Source: Margaritifera margaritifera (taxonomy: Eukaryota; Mollusca; Bivalvia; Unionida; Margaritiferidae). Taken from it: a DNA stretch of 64,000 bases. The translations under genes were made by a program, and so were the position numbers. Positions 35,771 to 47,764 of this stretch are shown piece by piece. The notes under the pieces were generated by a model, which saw only the letters and a list, made by a program, of their open reading frames with translations, made no database searches and was not told where the DNA came from. The stretch covers positions 372,001-436,000 of the forward strand of contig JAQPZY010000911.1 of assembly GCA_029931535.1 (NCBI GenBank). Reading direction: 5' to 3'. The first letter of the stretch is position 1. Each line of letters opens with the position of its first letter.

Positions 35771-36204
35771 GATAGATCTTATTTAGGCCTAACATGCAGA
35801 TCGGAGAAAAAGTTGAATTTCAAATCGGATTGTTTCGGTTATTGTTTACTGTATACACATTTATAAATTTTGGTAAACATTGCAGCCATATTTATTACAT
35901 ACATGTATTAACATCTTATGCACTTTAAAGCTTGTCAGACTATAAAGTGGCATGGTTTACGAATGGTCTGACACCTTGGCTAAATTTACTATATAACATG
36001 TACACATTCAGACTGTTATAACTTCACTATCTTCAACCTACATGTATTTTTGTGATTTTCTATGTGAACCAAAAATTACTCTCTCATAAAGTAGTAAAAA
36101 TGTCAATTGAAAATCAATAATATTATACAAAATGCTTTGTAATTAATAGGCAGTGATATCTTTGATTTGGGGATTTATTAATTACCCACACTTTCTCATG
36201 TGTA
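35771..36204. other. No gene recognised
   Basis: AT-rich sequence without features. Confidence 0.4.
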
Positions 36205-36650
36205 CAGTACTCCCCCATTATGATGATGTCCATGGGAGCCATGGAGAATACGGCCTTACAGTGAGACTTTCTTTTGAAGTACATAATACGGTATTCCCTC
36301 ATTATAACAGTCCCAGGGAGCAATAAAATACACTGCCTTATAGTGAGATTGTCTTATTGTGAAGTACATGATACAGTACTCTCTCATTGTAACACAGTTC
36401 CTGGTAGTCATTTAGTATACTGCCTTATAGTGAGACAGTCTTATAATGAAATACAGGCATACAGTATTCCCTCTTTATAATGCTGTCCATGGGAGCCATA
36501 GAATATACTGCCTTATGGTGAGTCTGTCTTATAATGAAGTACATGATGCATTTAATTTTACCACCACTTTATGAAATGGGATTCAAGACCATACTTTCCT
36601 TATAACAGGAACCATGTTAAAATGATGGGCCTTATAATGAGGGAGTGCTG
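36205..36650. mobile_element. Pogo-like MITE with an internal tandem array
   Basis: The termini are CAGTACTCCCCCATTAT and, inverted, CAGCACTCCCTCATTATAAG. TA flanks it on both sides (36203-36204 and 36651-36652). Inside, the left-terminal sequence plus about 65 bp is repeated four times with a period of 84-88 bp (units near 36206, 36290, 36374 and 36462). The 225-bp relative at 44542 lacks this array. Confidence 0.85.
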
Positions 36651-37499
36651 TAGTATGTGCCCAGTTGCAAACATTATAAGATATCAGATCTGGGTGTGCT
36701 CGATTCAGATTTGAGTCTACATTATGCAAAGGATTATTACATGGCTGCACATGGGAAAGCTCATAACAACACAATCTTCACTCAACATTTAAATTTCTTG
36801 AACTACAGGTATATGTTTATTATAAAATTTCTATCCACCACAACATCAGCAAACCTTTATATTAAAATCTTATTATGCTTATTGGTTGAACTTCTCTTGT
36901 CGCATAAAAAAGTCCCAGAATTGATTAATTGCTAAGTCCCAGAATTGATTAATTGCTGATCTTCAGGTAAGCTGAGATAACATATTCAACTATGTAGAGA
37001 CAAAGTACATTTCATTTTTTATTCAACTGACAGGGGCTAAAGGGAGTCGAGAGGTCAAAAGGTCTTGTTTATACAAGTTTAAATTACAGTTAGAATGTTT
37101 AAATTTGTAAACAAAAATTGATACAAACTAATCTTGTTAATCTGGCTTCCATTTGTCTACATCTTGTCTTGATATGATACCATGCATGGGAACAAAGTCA
37201 CGATAAAAACTAGAAATATGTTCATGGAGCACAGATGCCCAACCACAATGCCTAAATTGACCTAAATGAAAAACTTAACCAAGAGCTATTAGTAGCAGGT
37301 GAATTGCAGAGGGCCTCACTCAAAACAATTGCTCCTTAGGGCCTTAAAAAGAGAATCTTGTGTTGGGAAATTAAAGGTAGGAGAAGATGGCCATTCAGGG
37401 GCCATGACTCGTCTAAATGATAATGTGGAATGCTTAAAAACCAACTTCATTAAGGAATCGTCAATACAAGCAAGATCTCATGTAAAGATATAAAGCTGA
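36651..37499. other. No gene recognised
   Basis: A short duplicate GTCCCAGAATTGATTAATTG lies at about 36911 and 36935. No gene seen. Confidence 0.4.
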
Positions 37500-38280
37500 T
37501 TGATAAGGGCCATAATTTTATCAAAAATGGAGTAGATGATGCAAAATCCATAAAAGATGCATCTACATCTATGAAACAATGTTCACATCAGATTGCATCA
37601 GAATATGTTGAATGGTTCTTGAGTAGATTGACAAGGGCCATAACTTTGTCCAAAATTGTGTAGACAAAACTAAACACATAAAAGGCACATCTAGATCAAA
37701 GAGACAATATTCACATCAAATTTCATCAGAATATGTTGAATGGTTCTTGAGCTATGCTGAAGCAAATTCAAGTTTCCATGCGAAGACAAGAATTTACCTG
37801 ACAAGGGGCATAACTCTGCCCAAAATGGAGTAAACAATACTAAACGCATGAATAGCACATGTAAGTCCATGAAACAATGTTCATACCAATTGCATTACAA
37901 TATTCTGCATGGTTGTTGAGCTCCGCTGGTTATAAGTAACATCTCATGTGAAAATAGAAAGTTAATTGTCAAGAGTCATAACTCCATTCAAAGTGGAGTT
38001 GACAAGACAAAAGGCACATCTAGAATTATGAGACAATGTTCATACCAGATTGCATCAGAATATGTGGAATAGTTCTTGAATTATGCCAGTTACAAGCAAC
38101 ATCCGATGTGAAGATATGAAGTTAATTGTAAAGAGCCATAACTCTATCCAAAATGGAGTTGACAAGACAAAACCCATAAAATTCATATTTAGGTCTTTGA
38201 GATAATGTGCACACCACATTGCATTAGAATATGTTTAGAGGTTCCTGAGCTATGCTGGCTGCAATAATCTGTTGTGGTGG
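37500..38280. repeat. Diverged tandem array, units of 130-170 bp
   Basis: GACAAGGGCCATAACTYTGTC, CAAAATGGAGTWGAC, GAGACAATGTTCACATCAGA and GAATATGTTGAATGGTTCTT recur in the same order about five times. Unit length varies because of internal indels. Confidence 0.8.
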
Positions 38281-40116
38281 AGATTTGATATTGATGGAAG
38301 AAAGTTAGTAACTCCACCATTTTTACCTGAAAAGATGAAACCTTTAAAAAGCACAGCTGCTTGTAATAGGCAACTCACCCACCAAATGCCATCCAATTAT
38401 GTGTAAGGGTTGCACATCTCTGGTGGTTACAGGAAGTGTGAATTGGCAGACAGTTGGAGAGATGGAAAAGGTGATTACTGTTGATCATTTGCATCGGTTT
38501 AATTTGACAATGCTGTATATTTAAACCTGGAAGAAATTACACATAAGATATACAGTGAAACTTTCTTAAATTGGTCCCATGAAAACCTGGCCTCCTCTAC
38601 AGACTGACCCAATATTTTGGTCCCAATATGGCCATTCTAATATACTAATTTGAACCCCTGTATACTTGTCACTTTTATAAAATGTCCACAAATATTTTAT
38701 CATGACAGTGTCCAGTTTAGAAAAATTTCATGTTCAGGGCTAAGTTATGGGACATCAGCTCTGGGTCATGGCCCTGGGGAATTTTTTCTGGATTAAGGAC
38801 TATCTTACCTATGTAGATCTGAAAGATAATTCATATTTTCCTTCAAAAATGCTTTAATGGATCTCAACACTTTAATTACAGATATGGCAATGATTGCGAT
38901 AAATATGTAAATGGACCAACTCAATTAGACTGGTTCAGGAATTTAATTGTGGAATAACATTATTTATACATGTACTACTATTATAGGTATGAAGACGAAA
39001 CCAACTGCAGTCAAAATGAGGTTATCATAGGGAAATATTTCATTGAATAAAACAGTCTACAAGAATTTTGTGAAGAGTGTAAGAGATGTTGACCACTTTG
39101 TCACAAATAAATGTAAACCCAGTTTAGTGTACAGGAAAAGGAAAAACAAAGACAATGACCTATATACGCATTTAAACTTTATATCACACATGATAATAAA
39201 CTTTAATGAGAATGGGAATCGATATGCAGTTGCTTTGTCTCTCTTTGTATGCTGTCCAGCAGTAAAAATAAAAGAGGCCTGCAATCACATGTTGGCTCGA
39301 TGTCATGCTGATTACCATTGATTTTACAGTTATAAGTGTGATTCATTAATTAATTTTGCAAACAGTTTTAAGATGAAAGGTTGTTTTTCTTTCATCATTA
39401 CCTTTAACAAGCTTGCAACTTGTGTTGCTTAAGTAACTGCTTGAGCATGAGTTGTGGAGCATGTCATTTGTTTTTTTTGCTGCCTATTGACAACACATTC
39501 AGTTTAATCACATGATCATTATTGTAATCTAAGCAGTTTCATGACCTGACTGTTGACTCAGTCACCAGGCTTTGAGCACAGGTAAAACATTCATTAATTT
39601 ATGTTCCAACTTGAGTTTTTTTAAAAATTTAGGCTTAAAAAAAAACTTGCTTGGTGTCTGGATCTTTTATGCACAATTTACAATTTTTAAAATATGGTGT
39701 CTGGAAAATTGGAGGGTCTGATTATTTAGGTTAATTACAGTATGAATGACCTGGAATGTGTTTTGTGTTCAGGACAAGTTTTCATGCACATTTGATTCCA
39801 TACAAAAATAAGTGTATGTGGGCATGCTTGTTCTAAAAACACATATTTAGTTTCCTTCAGATTCATTAATATTGTATCTCAAGATGAACAGTACATAAAA
39901 AAACAGACCATACTTGATTTTGCCCTGCTATCCATAATAAATATGAAAAGCAATTACCATGGCATGTTTAAAGTTTAAATTTATCATGATACAGATACCT
40001 AAAGATTGTGTGCAGTTCTTACCATCATTTCAAGTCAGGTGATAAATTGTAGGTCTACAGGTGTTTCTTAAATGTTTATAAAATATTGGCAAAATGTATG
40101 TGATGAATACCATATT
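38281..40116. other. No gene recognised; weak pogo-like fragment near 38556
   Basis: At about 38555 TACAGTGAAACTTTCTTAAA resembles a worn pogo-like end, followed by CTCTACAGACTGACCC. Opposing frames at 39043-39321 lack motifs. Confidence 0.35.
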
Positions 40117-40321
40117 CAGTCAAACTTGACTTAAGGAGCCACCTGTGGAATGTAAAAAAGTGACAGTTGGTTGCTAAATAATACAAGTTCATTTCTCATA
40201 TATTTATGTTTGAGGGATATAGAAAAGGTGGCTGTTGTAATTAGGTTTGAGGGATCTAGACAATAACAGTTTAAGACAGGTGGTTGCCTGGTAGAGATGA
40301 CCTTTAAGACAAGTTTAACTG
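40117..40321. mobile_element. 205-bp inverted-repeat MITE, pogo-like ends
   Basis: The left end is CAGTCAAACTTGACTTAAGG and the right end, inverted, is CAGTTAAACTTGTCTTAAAG. The inner parts also pair (CCACCTGT / ACAGGTGG). TA flanks are not seen, so the duplication is lost or the class differs. Confidence 0.7.
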
Positions 40322-40425
40322 AACATGTATGGGTATGTTGTAAGGAGATAGGTCTTGTGTGGGTCAAGATTGTGTCTTTTCAAGAGACCCCATCTAGATT
40401 ATTTGTTCTTTAATACTTCTAAACT

Positions 40426-40478
40426 ATGTATGTATGTATGTATGTATGTATGTATGTATGTATGTATGTATGTATGTA

Positions 40479-40527
<49 letters not shown>

Positions 40528-40540
40528 ATGTATGTATGTA
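40426..40540. repeat. (TGTA)n(TG)n(TGTA)n microsatellite
   Basis: A compound tract directly abuts a minus-strand SINE tail at its right side. Open frames across it are artefacts. Confidence 0.95.
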
Positions 40541-40620
40541 TAGGGTTTAATGGCACATCAGCACAATCCTGGCTATATAGTGCAAAGTTAGTTTGGGTAT
40601 CTCAAACAAGGCTTTCAAAG
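40541..40620 (-). mobile_element. SINE/LINE 3' tail fragment
   Basis: On the minus strand it ends GTGCTGATGTGCCATTAAAC, then runs into the tetranucleotide tract. The same tail occurs at 47085-47135. Confidence 0.65.
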
Positions 40621-42009
40621 TAAAGAGACAAAAAAAATCATAAAGTTCTTAAAGAAAACAGTAAAAAAAATTATATAACTACTCTCTATTAAAAGTCAAA
40701 AACCTCACAGCAGGAACATCATCACTAGATGCAACCCTGAGTGAAAAGGTTGGCTTCATTACCTCATACAGTATGCAGGTGGGCACATTGTGGTTATTCT
40801 AAGCCCACCGGGAGATTGGGGGGGGGGGGGGGGTCTAAAATGTTAATGTTACAGATGAATTGTATGTCTGTCAAAGAGGTTATATAACTATGTATAATTA
40901 AGATATGCTCTCCCATGCAAAATTTTCTCCTTACTTATTAGATACCTTTGTTCACATTACACACACTCAGGATGATCAATACACATAGGAAAAGCTTTCT
41001 CTTTTTTATGGATTGAAATTGGAACAGGCATACTACTTTCACTGTAAATAGCAACTGTGAAATGTTGCCTCAAGGGTTCCCTGTGTAGACCAGTATGTAA
41101 ATTGCAGAGGCCTTTGACATTTGGTTACATCAGTTTCTAAATATATGGGCATTAGGTTTCTGTATAGGCCTCACTGTTTTTGTCCAATGTTTTATTAGTT
41201 TATAATTACTGTATTTAGAAGATAAACATACTTCTTTCTAGCCAGCCTTGTTACATAGTCAACCTGTATATTATTGATAGCAACAGCTTTTGCAAGATTA
41301 TTCACAAACTTGCTACAAAGGTAAGTGATAATCAAAAGTTTTGTTAGGACTTGTGAAGTCAATATGACATTTTTGTGTAGAGGTATGCTAGTGCAGTTTT
41401 TTTCTTCCTATTTGTTATCATCAACAGTGTAATTATTCTCATAAACAGGATGCAAAACCATTGCATCAAAAACATCATTTCATTCATTGAAAACTTTTTC
41501 AGATAATCAAGTTTAAATATATCCACTTTGAGGTATATTAGTTTCATCTCTGTTTATATCCATCTGTACATGCATCCGTCGTATTTCTTGTAAACACAAA
41601 AGTTGTTACCATCAATGATACAATGGTTAAACTTGGTATGTGACTTCCCCTATAGCGTGTAGATTTGCAGGTAGGTTTCAGAATTGCAGGAAGGTTTAAA
41701 ATTGCTCTTAATCTGACAAATGGTGAGTCTTAAGAGCACGTATTTTGTGACGGCCATCCATCGTAGTTCCTCCAGTTTTTAATGACTTTTTAAAAAATCA
41801 CTCCTGTACACTGTACATTGTCACATTACAGGTGGGTAAAGGGAAGTATGAGCAGTGACACCAGTTTAATTTATGTGATTATTTGTACCGTTTAATTATT
41901 AGTGCACTATGAATCCATGAAAATTTAAAAAAATTATACACAGAACTATTTTCATGCAACAAATTTTGCAATTGATAGGTGCTAAGGCTGCAAATGCTAC
42001 CATTTTATT
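40621..42009. other. No gene recognised; G16 tract at 40818-40833
   Basis: A 16-base G run is the only notable feature. The rest is AT-rich without credible exons. Confidence 0.4.
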
Positions 42010-42555
42010 TGACAGAATTCAGTTTTTAAGACATGTTTTTGTTGAATATATCTGACCATTTTGGTAAAACATCCTTAGGATTGTCATTGTGATGTTTTAT
42101 ACTCTACATATACATATGTGATGAAAAAATTGATAATGCAGCTGGACATACTGCCTGGACATGTGCATAGGATGATTTGATACAATCTATAATGGCTATA
42201 AGAAACTGCTGTGTCTTACAAACTTGTAACAGTATTTCTTTAAAGTATAATGTTGCTCATCAGAGGTTCTGTTATTGGGCCATCCATACATGTATGTGAT
42301 GTCATGCAGTTTTGGCTGATTTTTTACCCCCACCCCACCCCACCCCACCCCCATACGAATTTTCAAAAATAAAATTGGTTTGAAATCACTTTGTATTAGA
42401 AAAACACACAACAATACAACACTGCATTCTGAATTATTTAATACTTAAAAAGATATCTTGATTGATCTGGATTTAGTCTTCTGGAAACCTATATTAAAGA
42501 GAAAAATTATGGTTAGGAAAAAGACTTAAAGTTGTAGACATCTCATCTCATGAAT

Positions 42556-43358
42556 TTATTTCTCAATGTTCTCTTCCTCCCATGACGATGTAAAATGCTT
42601 CTTCATGGAACAAACTGGAAAACCTTTCCCACTGAGATCATCATCCTTTGGAAGGGATATTCCATTCAAATTGAGCTCATCCTCATCAAGCCAATCCATA
42701 CTCTCTCCCTTCTCCTCATTCGCGATTATGACCATCATCTCACTCTGCCTACAAGCAGCCACTCGCACTGGTCTGATGCGCTTTGATGGAACTGATACCT
42801 GTTTGTTCTGGACAGAGTGGCTGCACAGCATGACCAGAGAGGCAGAGTACAGGTGCCATACCTTGCAAATCCTGTCACTAAGCATGGATTGAACTGACAG
42901 ACAGAACAGGTCATATGGAATTGACCAAAAGGTATTTGCAGACCAGAGAAGGATATCGTCCACTTTCAGACTTTGAGATGCAAAAAGGGATGGAAACTTG
43001 TGCAACGCCCTGTCTGTTACTTGTTCCGGAGCCTTAAGTCCTTCACCTGTTTGAACGAGGGGTAGTGGAGAAGGAAGAAACCTGCCTGTAACTACGCTGA
43101 AATACGAGCTTCTTGGTTTCAAACAGCATTTGTCATTGGCGCACTTCACAATCTGAGTCAAGTAATGGCTTGATTGCACATGGAGATCATGCCATTTTTT
43201 TATCTCTGGTAGATGGTGCTGGTGTTGTTTTTGTGATGTCACAGTTTTCAAAATCCTGCTACCCCCAATCATCACACAAGTCGGACCACTCCCCTCATCA
43301 TATATGGACGGCCCCTGATGAACATATTTTTCAAGAATATATAGTGTACATGTAGTTT
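42556..43358 (-). CDS. Uncharacterised 239-267 codon open frame
   Basis: The minus-strand frame is open from 43358 to the stop at 42556-42558. The first ATG is at 43272 (codon after a GTG at 43275). The 27 codons before it are open without ATG and follow a possible acceptor (TGTTCATCAG|GGGCCG near 43314), so this may be a terminal exon. Visible motifs are GPTCVMIGGSRILK, HVQSSHYLTQIVKCANDKCC (a CxxxxCC pair followed by RSSY), GRFLPSPLPL, a basic RIRPVRVAACRQ, and an acidic MDWLDEDELNLNG. The stop overlaps AATAAA. I do not recognise the family. Its length in AT-rich DNA and mixed composition favour real or recently real coding. It lies inside a sequence missing from the repeat's other copy, so it may be part of a mobile element. 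Confidence 0.55.
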
Positions 43359-43624
43359 AAAGAATTTGTTTGTCAGCAAGACCAGGAAATCAACCTGATG
43401 TGTAATGTTGCGTAATGTGCTGCAACTGATTCTCATCAACTTCGGCTTTTTTACCTAGCAATGCCACATTTGACAGAAAAATCGTATTGAACATTCATCT
43501 TAAGCAAAGATGTAAAAATATATAATTGAAACAGGTAATTTATACATCACTGACAGTCATGTGCATGTTTTCTTACATGGTTACTGATTTAGTAAAAGTT
43601 AACAGGCAATAAACTACACTAAGG

Positions 43625-43877
43625 GGGAGCCCCGGGTGCTGAGTGGTCTAAGACGCTCACCTTTACCAATCACTGCCATCTCACCTCTGTCCACATGGGT
43701 TCGAGTCTTGGGCTCGGCCAATGTGGTTATGTGAGAAAGCTTGATAGTAGCTTCCCTTGGATCAGTGGTTCTTCCCTGGATTTTCCTGGGTTCTTCCTCC
43801 ACCAGATATACTGGCCACCATGTATAGCCTATCATGTGCTCAAAAATGGTGTTAAACCCATTAAACCAAACTAAACC
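43625..43877 (+). mobile_element. tRNA-derived SINE, second copy, intact TSD
   Basis: Same family as 75-325, with the B box GGTTCGAGTC. The A box is altered (GCTGAGTGGTCTAAGACG). The 13-bp direct repeat AACTACACTAAGG flanks it at 43612-43624 and 43878-43890. It is inserted in the dispersed repeat. Confidence 0.92.
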
Positions 43878-43920
43878 AACTACACTAAGGCATTTACACA
43901 TGTAAATGTTGCAGCCTTAA

Positions 43921-44541
43921 TAGGTACCCAAGAAAAAAAATGATCTTATTTTTATCCATACTTTTTTGTACACGTGAAAAAATTCTTAATAAAAGGTGTA
44001 AAATTTTTGTACATGCAGTAGGCTGTTTTAGAAGCCTTTGTTAACAATAGTATGGATTTTAAAGAGGATAGGTTTTAGAACTGTGCGAATCCTGTAAATT
44101 CCCTATTTTTGGGGAGGGGTACCTATTTTTGTTGATTTTGTGGTTGCCACAGAAAACAGACCCAAGGAACAGTGATTCTTCTATGGAAACAAAAGGTTTC
44201 CCCAATCAACAAATAAGGAAGAAAAGTGTAACTTTTTGAAAAACCACAAAAATGAGTAACCTAAAAAAAAAAAAGATTTTCATAGAACATGCATAAATAC
44301 AATAGAAGCTACACACATTCACCTTGCTACCATACTTTTCTAGGGTTTTCCATAGCACAAATTACTTTAAGGCCAGGTGAACAATATCAGACACACTTGG
44401 GGATCTTGTTGAAATTAAGTAATGATTGCCAGTCAACAACTAAAATATTTTAACTAATTCATGCTGATAAATTTGGAAGCAAAAATATCCATGAGAAAAA
44501 TGAATGATGCAACTCATTCTTGCAACTTTTACCTCCCATTA
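43921..44541. other. No gene recognised
   Basis: AT-rich sequence without features. Confidence 0.4.
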
Positions 44542-44766
44542 CAGTATTCCCTCATTATAACTCTGTCTCATTATAACTCTGTCTGTCTCATTATAACTCT
44601 GTCTGTTGGAGTCATAGAGTATACCTCCTAATAGTGAGATGACCTTATATTGAAGTACATGATACATATGATTCTATTACCACTTAATTAAATGGGATCC
44701 ATGACTATACTTGCCATAAAACAGGAACTGTGTTATAATGAAGGGCCTTATAATGAGGGAGTGCTA
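44542..44766. mobile_element. 225-bp pogo-like MITE
   Basis: The left end is CAGTATTCCCTCATTATAAC and the right end, inverted, is TAGCACTCCCTCATTATAAG. TA is present at both flanks. A short internal triplication of CTCATTATAACTCTGTCT is present. Same family as 36205-36650. Confidence 0.85.
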
Positions 44767-44865
44767 TACAAATTTTGCTAAGATTTCAAAGGAAATCAAA
44801 GTATTAGAAGCCAAGTTTTCAAGCTGTGGAAGTCTTTAGTGTGGTATTTACTCTTACAGATCAGG

Positions 44866-45170
44866 GTCTATGTTGGTCACTTGTATAGTGCCAGCAGATC
44901 AGGTTTTATGTTGGTCACTTGAAATCAGAAGTAGAAAGAGCAGTGTAGAACCAGATCTGCTATTGTATAGTGCCAGTAGATCAATGTCTATGCTAGTAAC
45001 TTGAAATCAGAAGTAGAAAGAGTAGTGTAGAACCAGATATGCTATTGTATAGTGCCAGTAGATCAATGTCTAGTCTGGTCACTTGAAATCAGAAGTAGAA
45101 AAACAGCATAGACCCTGCTCTGCAGGTAGATTATGTTATGACAGATCTTGGTCTATACTGTTTGTTTTTG
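44866..45170. repeat. 82-bp tandem array related to the double-hairpin MITE
   Basis: Units near 44890, 44972 and 45053 contain CCAGATMTGCTATTGTATAG and GTAGATCAATGTCTATG, both close to arms of the MITE family. The array ends with a recognisable MITE hairpin remnant (ACAGATCTTGGTCTATACTG). Confidence 0.75.
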
Positions 45171-46389
45171 GATGCTCATTATGAATAAGGAAATACAGTA
45201 CATGAAATTTGGTCAAGGCAGAAAAATATATTGTTTGACATATCATCCTTGCTACACAATCTGAGATCAAATTTTCATAAGTGTTGTCATTCTGTTATTT
45301 AATTTCATGTTCAGCACTGGTATGTGAAATACCTGTGAAATACAATGTGTATTGGGGTTAAAACATGGGAGGTTGAGATAATAAAGTGAGATAAATGGAA
45401 TTCCCGCTAGATGAGTCACTTCCTTATTTAAAATATCCAATACAGGTATTGAGTGTCTGATCATGGATAAAAGCATAAGAATACTCATAAAACAAAGTTA
45501 TCCAATTTTTCACATAGATCTATTAACAGGTGATGAATCAGACACCTTTATTGGTATGGGCAATTATACCCATTGTAAATGCCACACACTAAGTGATTGT
45601 GACTAAAATCTAATGACTAGGTGTAGACTGGCACTAAAATCTGTATCAGTAATAAGGGCACTATTGACCAACTAATGTCAGGTTACATGTAGGGAATGTA
45701 TAGACTGTAGCTTGACTCATTTGATTTATTATCTTCTTGTGGTAAGTAGTGATTATTGTAACTTGTAATTTTGGAAATTTGTGCATAATTTTAATTTTAT
45801 CTAGATTTTATAGACTTGTTAGAAATAGATTAATATATATACATTCATATGTAATCTTGCCTTATATAGCGGACTTCTTTAAATTTGACAATAACATCAT
45901 CAGTCATAGTGGGAATGATTTATTGCAAGTGATTTTTCGAATTTTAATTAATTTATCCTATACTTGTAAGGTAACATTTTTTTTTATGATGAACATTTGA
46001 GCATAGAGGTAGAGGATAAAGGCTATACTTTTTATCCCCCCCACACACACAATAGTCTGTAATTTCTTGCACCCCTTAAAGGTTTTTCATACACCATCAA
46101 GCAATAAAAATCATAATTGTTTTTTTGTTAATTTTTTATTTTTAAAACAGTACATTTTTCTTATTAAAACCTTTTGAGTTTTATACTTAAAAATAAGTTG
46201 CAAACCACAAACTTTTACCTATAATTATTTGCACATCCAAAAAATATTTTGTGAAAAATGTATTCAAAATTACAGACAATACATCAGTTTTTCTAAACAG
46301 TCTATAAAGCAACTTTGCAAGGCATTTTCTTCAGAACCATGTAAATAAGGTTGCCATGGTTAGGTTTATGGAATGGCCTTGCACCTTTT
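45171..46389. other. No gene recognised
   Basis: An 83-codon frame at 45749-46000 is AT-driven and lacks motifs. Confidence 0.4.
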
Positions 46390-46609
46390 GTCTATACTTG
46401 CTTATAAGTTCAGTACAACTGCAAACTGCACAGACCCTAATCTGCTGGTGCATACTGGTAATGTGCTGGCAGATCTGGGTCTCAGCAGATTGCTAGGAGT
46501 AATCAGTAGAACAAAACAACGTAAGCCCTGATCTGTTGGCGCATTATGCAATTCCAGATCAGGGTCTATATTGTTTGCAGTTGGACTTATACACAAGTAC
46601 ATACAGTGA
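46390..46609. mobile_element. Double-hairpin MITE, copy 5
   Basis: The half order is inverted relative to copy 3. The GATCTGGGTC-type hairpin lies on the left and the GATCAGGGTC-type hairpin on the right, joined by CTAGGAGTAATCAGTAGAAC. Confidence 0.82.
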
Positions 46610-47084
46610 TTAGACTATTAGGACAATTTATATGCAATATTTCTTAAGAGCAGTGAATGAGAAACCAAGTTTTAATGGCTTTTTCTTAGGTCAACAGCTC
46701 AAGTTGTTTGATAATTTAATAATGTCACCACTACAGTAAAATTTATGGCTTCAGTGGAGGAAATTCTATCAGTTTGAGTTATTGTATGGATTGCTTTGAG
46801 AACCGGCTGTCAAATAACTAGAGTATAATTTAATTCCAATAGAGGGCATGTACATTATGGATAGGATTACATTGTCATTAGGAGATGTAAGTAATAAAAA
46901 AGATTGTAATTAAACTTTATTGATTTTAATTAAGTTGTATAACAAGTTGTAACAACTCATTATTACATACATGTATACAAAACAGTATAAAGGATTCACT
47001 TTTTCCATTCATGAGTGTTCATCCTGCCATCCTCCCAGTCTGGGCTGTAACTTATGTATTACTTTGTTCTTAGAACTTACATTT
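46610..47084. other. No gene recognised
   Basis: AT-rich sequence without features. Confidence 0.4.
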
Positions 47085-47181
47085 TATTTGGCACTACAAA
47101 TGCCAGGGATGTGCTGATGTACCATTAAACTGTGTGTCCATCCATCCATACATACATACATACATACATACATACATACAT
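47085..47181 (+). mobile_element. SINE/LINE tail followed by (CATA)n
   Basis: GGGATGTGCTGATGTACCAT followed by TAAAC leads directly into CATCCATCC and then (CATA)n. This is the same arrangement as 40426-40620 in opposite orientation. Confidence 0.7.
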
Positions 47182-47284
47182 GAGAGTGCATATGAAAGTT
47201 TTTTTCACACTAAAACAGGGTTATTGTGACCTGCTTACCTGGATCTATTGAAAATTGCTAAAATTTGCGATGGGATCCAAGTTA

Positions 47285-47560
47285 AGCACTTTTTCACCTA
47301 TTGCCACCAAACAGGCATTGTATGTTCATCTTGGGATAAAGATGTATCACCCACCAAAACTGGGTCACAGACCTACTTATTTGGTCAACATTGCTTAAAA
47401 CTTGTGTCCTGGCTCTTATTACAATGGCCTTTCACCTATTGCCACTGAATTTGCATTGAGTATGCATTCTGGGATGAAGGTATGTCTTGCACCAACACTG
47501 GTTTGCTGTGACCTATGCTCATAAGTTTATGGAACACAGCTTAAAAGATATTGCTCATGC
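47285..47560. repeat. Two tandem units of about 140 bp
   Basis: TTTCACCTATTGCCACCAAA at 47289 and TTTCACCTATTGCCACTGAA at about 47429 start two related units; both continue to GCATTG...GGGATRAAG. Confidence 0.75.
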
Positions 47561-47764
47561 CACAAAGTGGGGATATCTTGTGAAAACCAAAAACAACTCG
47601 TTTAGAGTGTGGTGCAAATATTTTTCGGGGGTGTTTTGTGAAATACATGAATAGGAGCTGGGATGAGACTGGAAAACATCCTTGAATGATATACCAGAGC
47701 TTGAATACACCTACATACCTTTCAAACAAAAGTAAGTACAAACTATTTTTTCAGGCATTACTGA

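Larger units (their letters stand above)
42010..43920. repeat. Dispersed repeat, copy B (two insertions)
   Basis: The outer segments (42015-42175, 43550-43624 and 43878-43920) match copy A at 9085-9179 and 9901-10085. Copy B lacks the TIR element of copy A. It instead carries about 1.37 kb (roughly 42178-43548) with an open frame, and a SINE at 43625-43877. Confidence 0.8.

Noticed and set aside
40355..40623. Tyr-Val-Cys-Met repeat frames
   Set aside because: They are translations of the (TGTA)n/(TG)n microsatellite.
42160..43566. CATGTGCAT on both sides as a 9-bp target duplication of the 1.37-kb insert
   Set aside because: Alignment to copy A places the breakpoints about 10-18 bp inside these motifs, and the right-hand motif aligns to sequence native to the repeat, so the match is probably chance.
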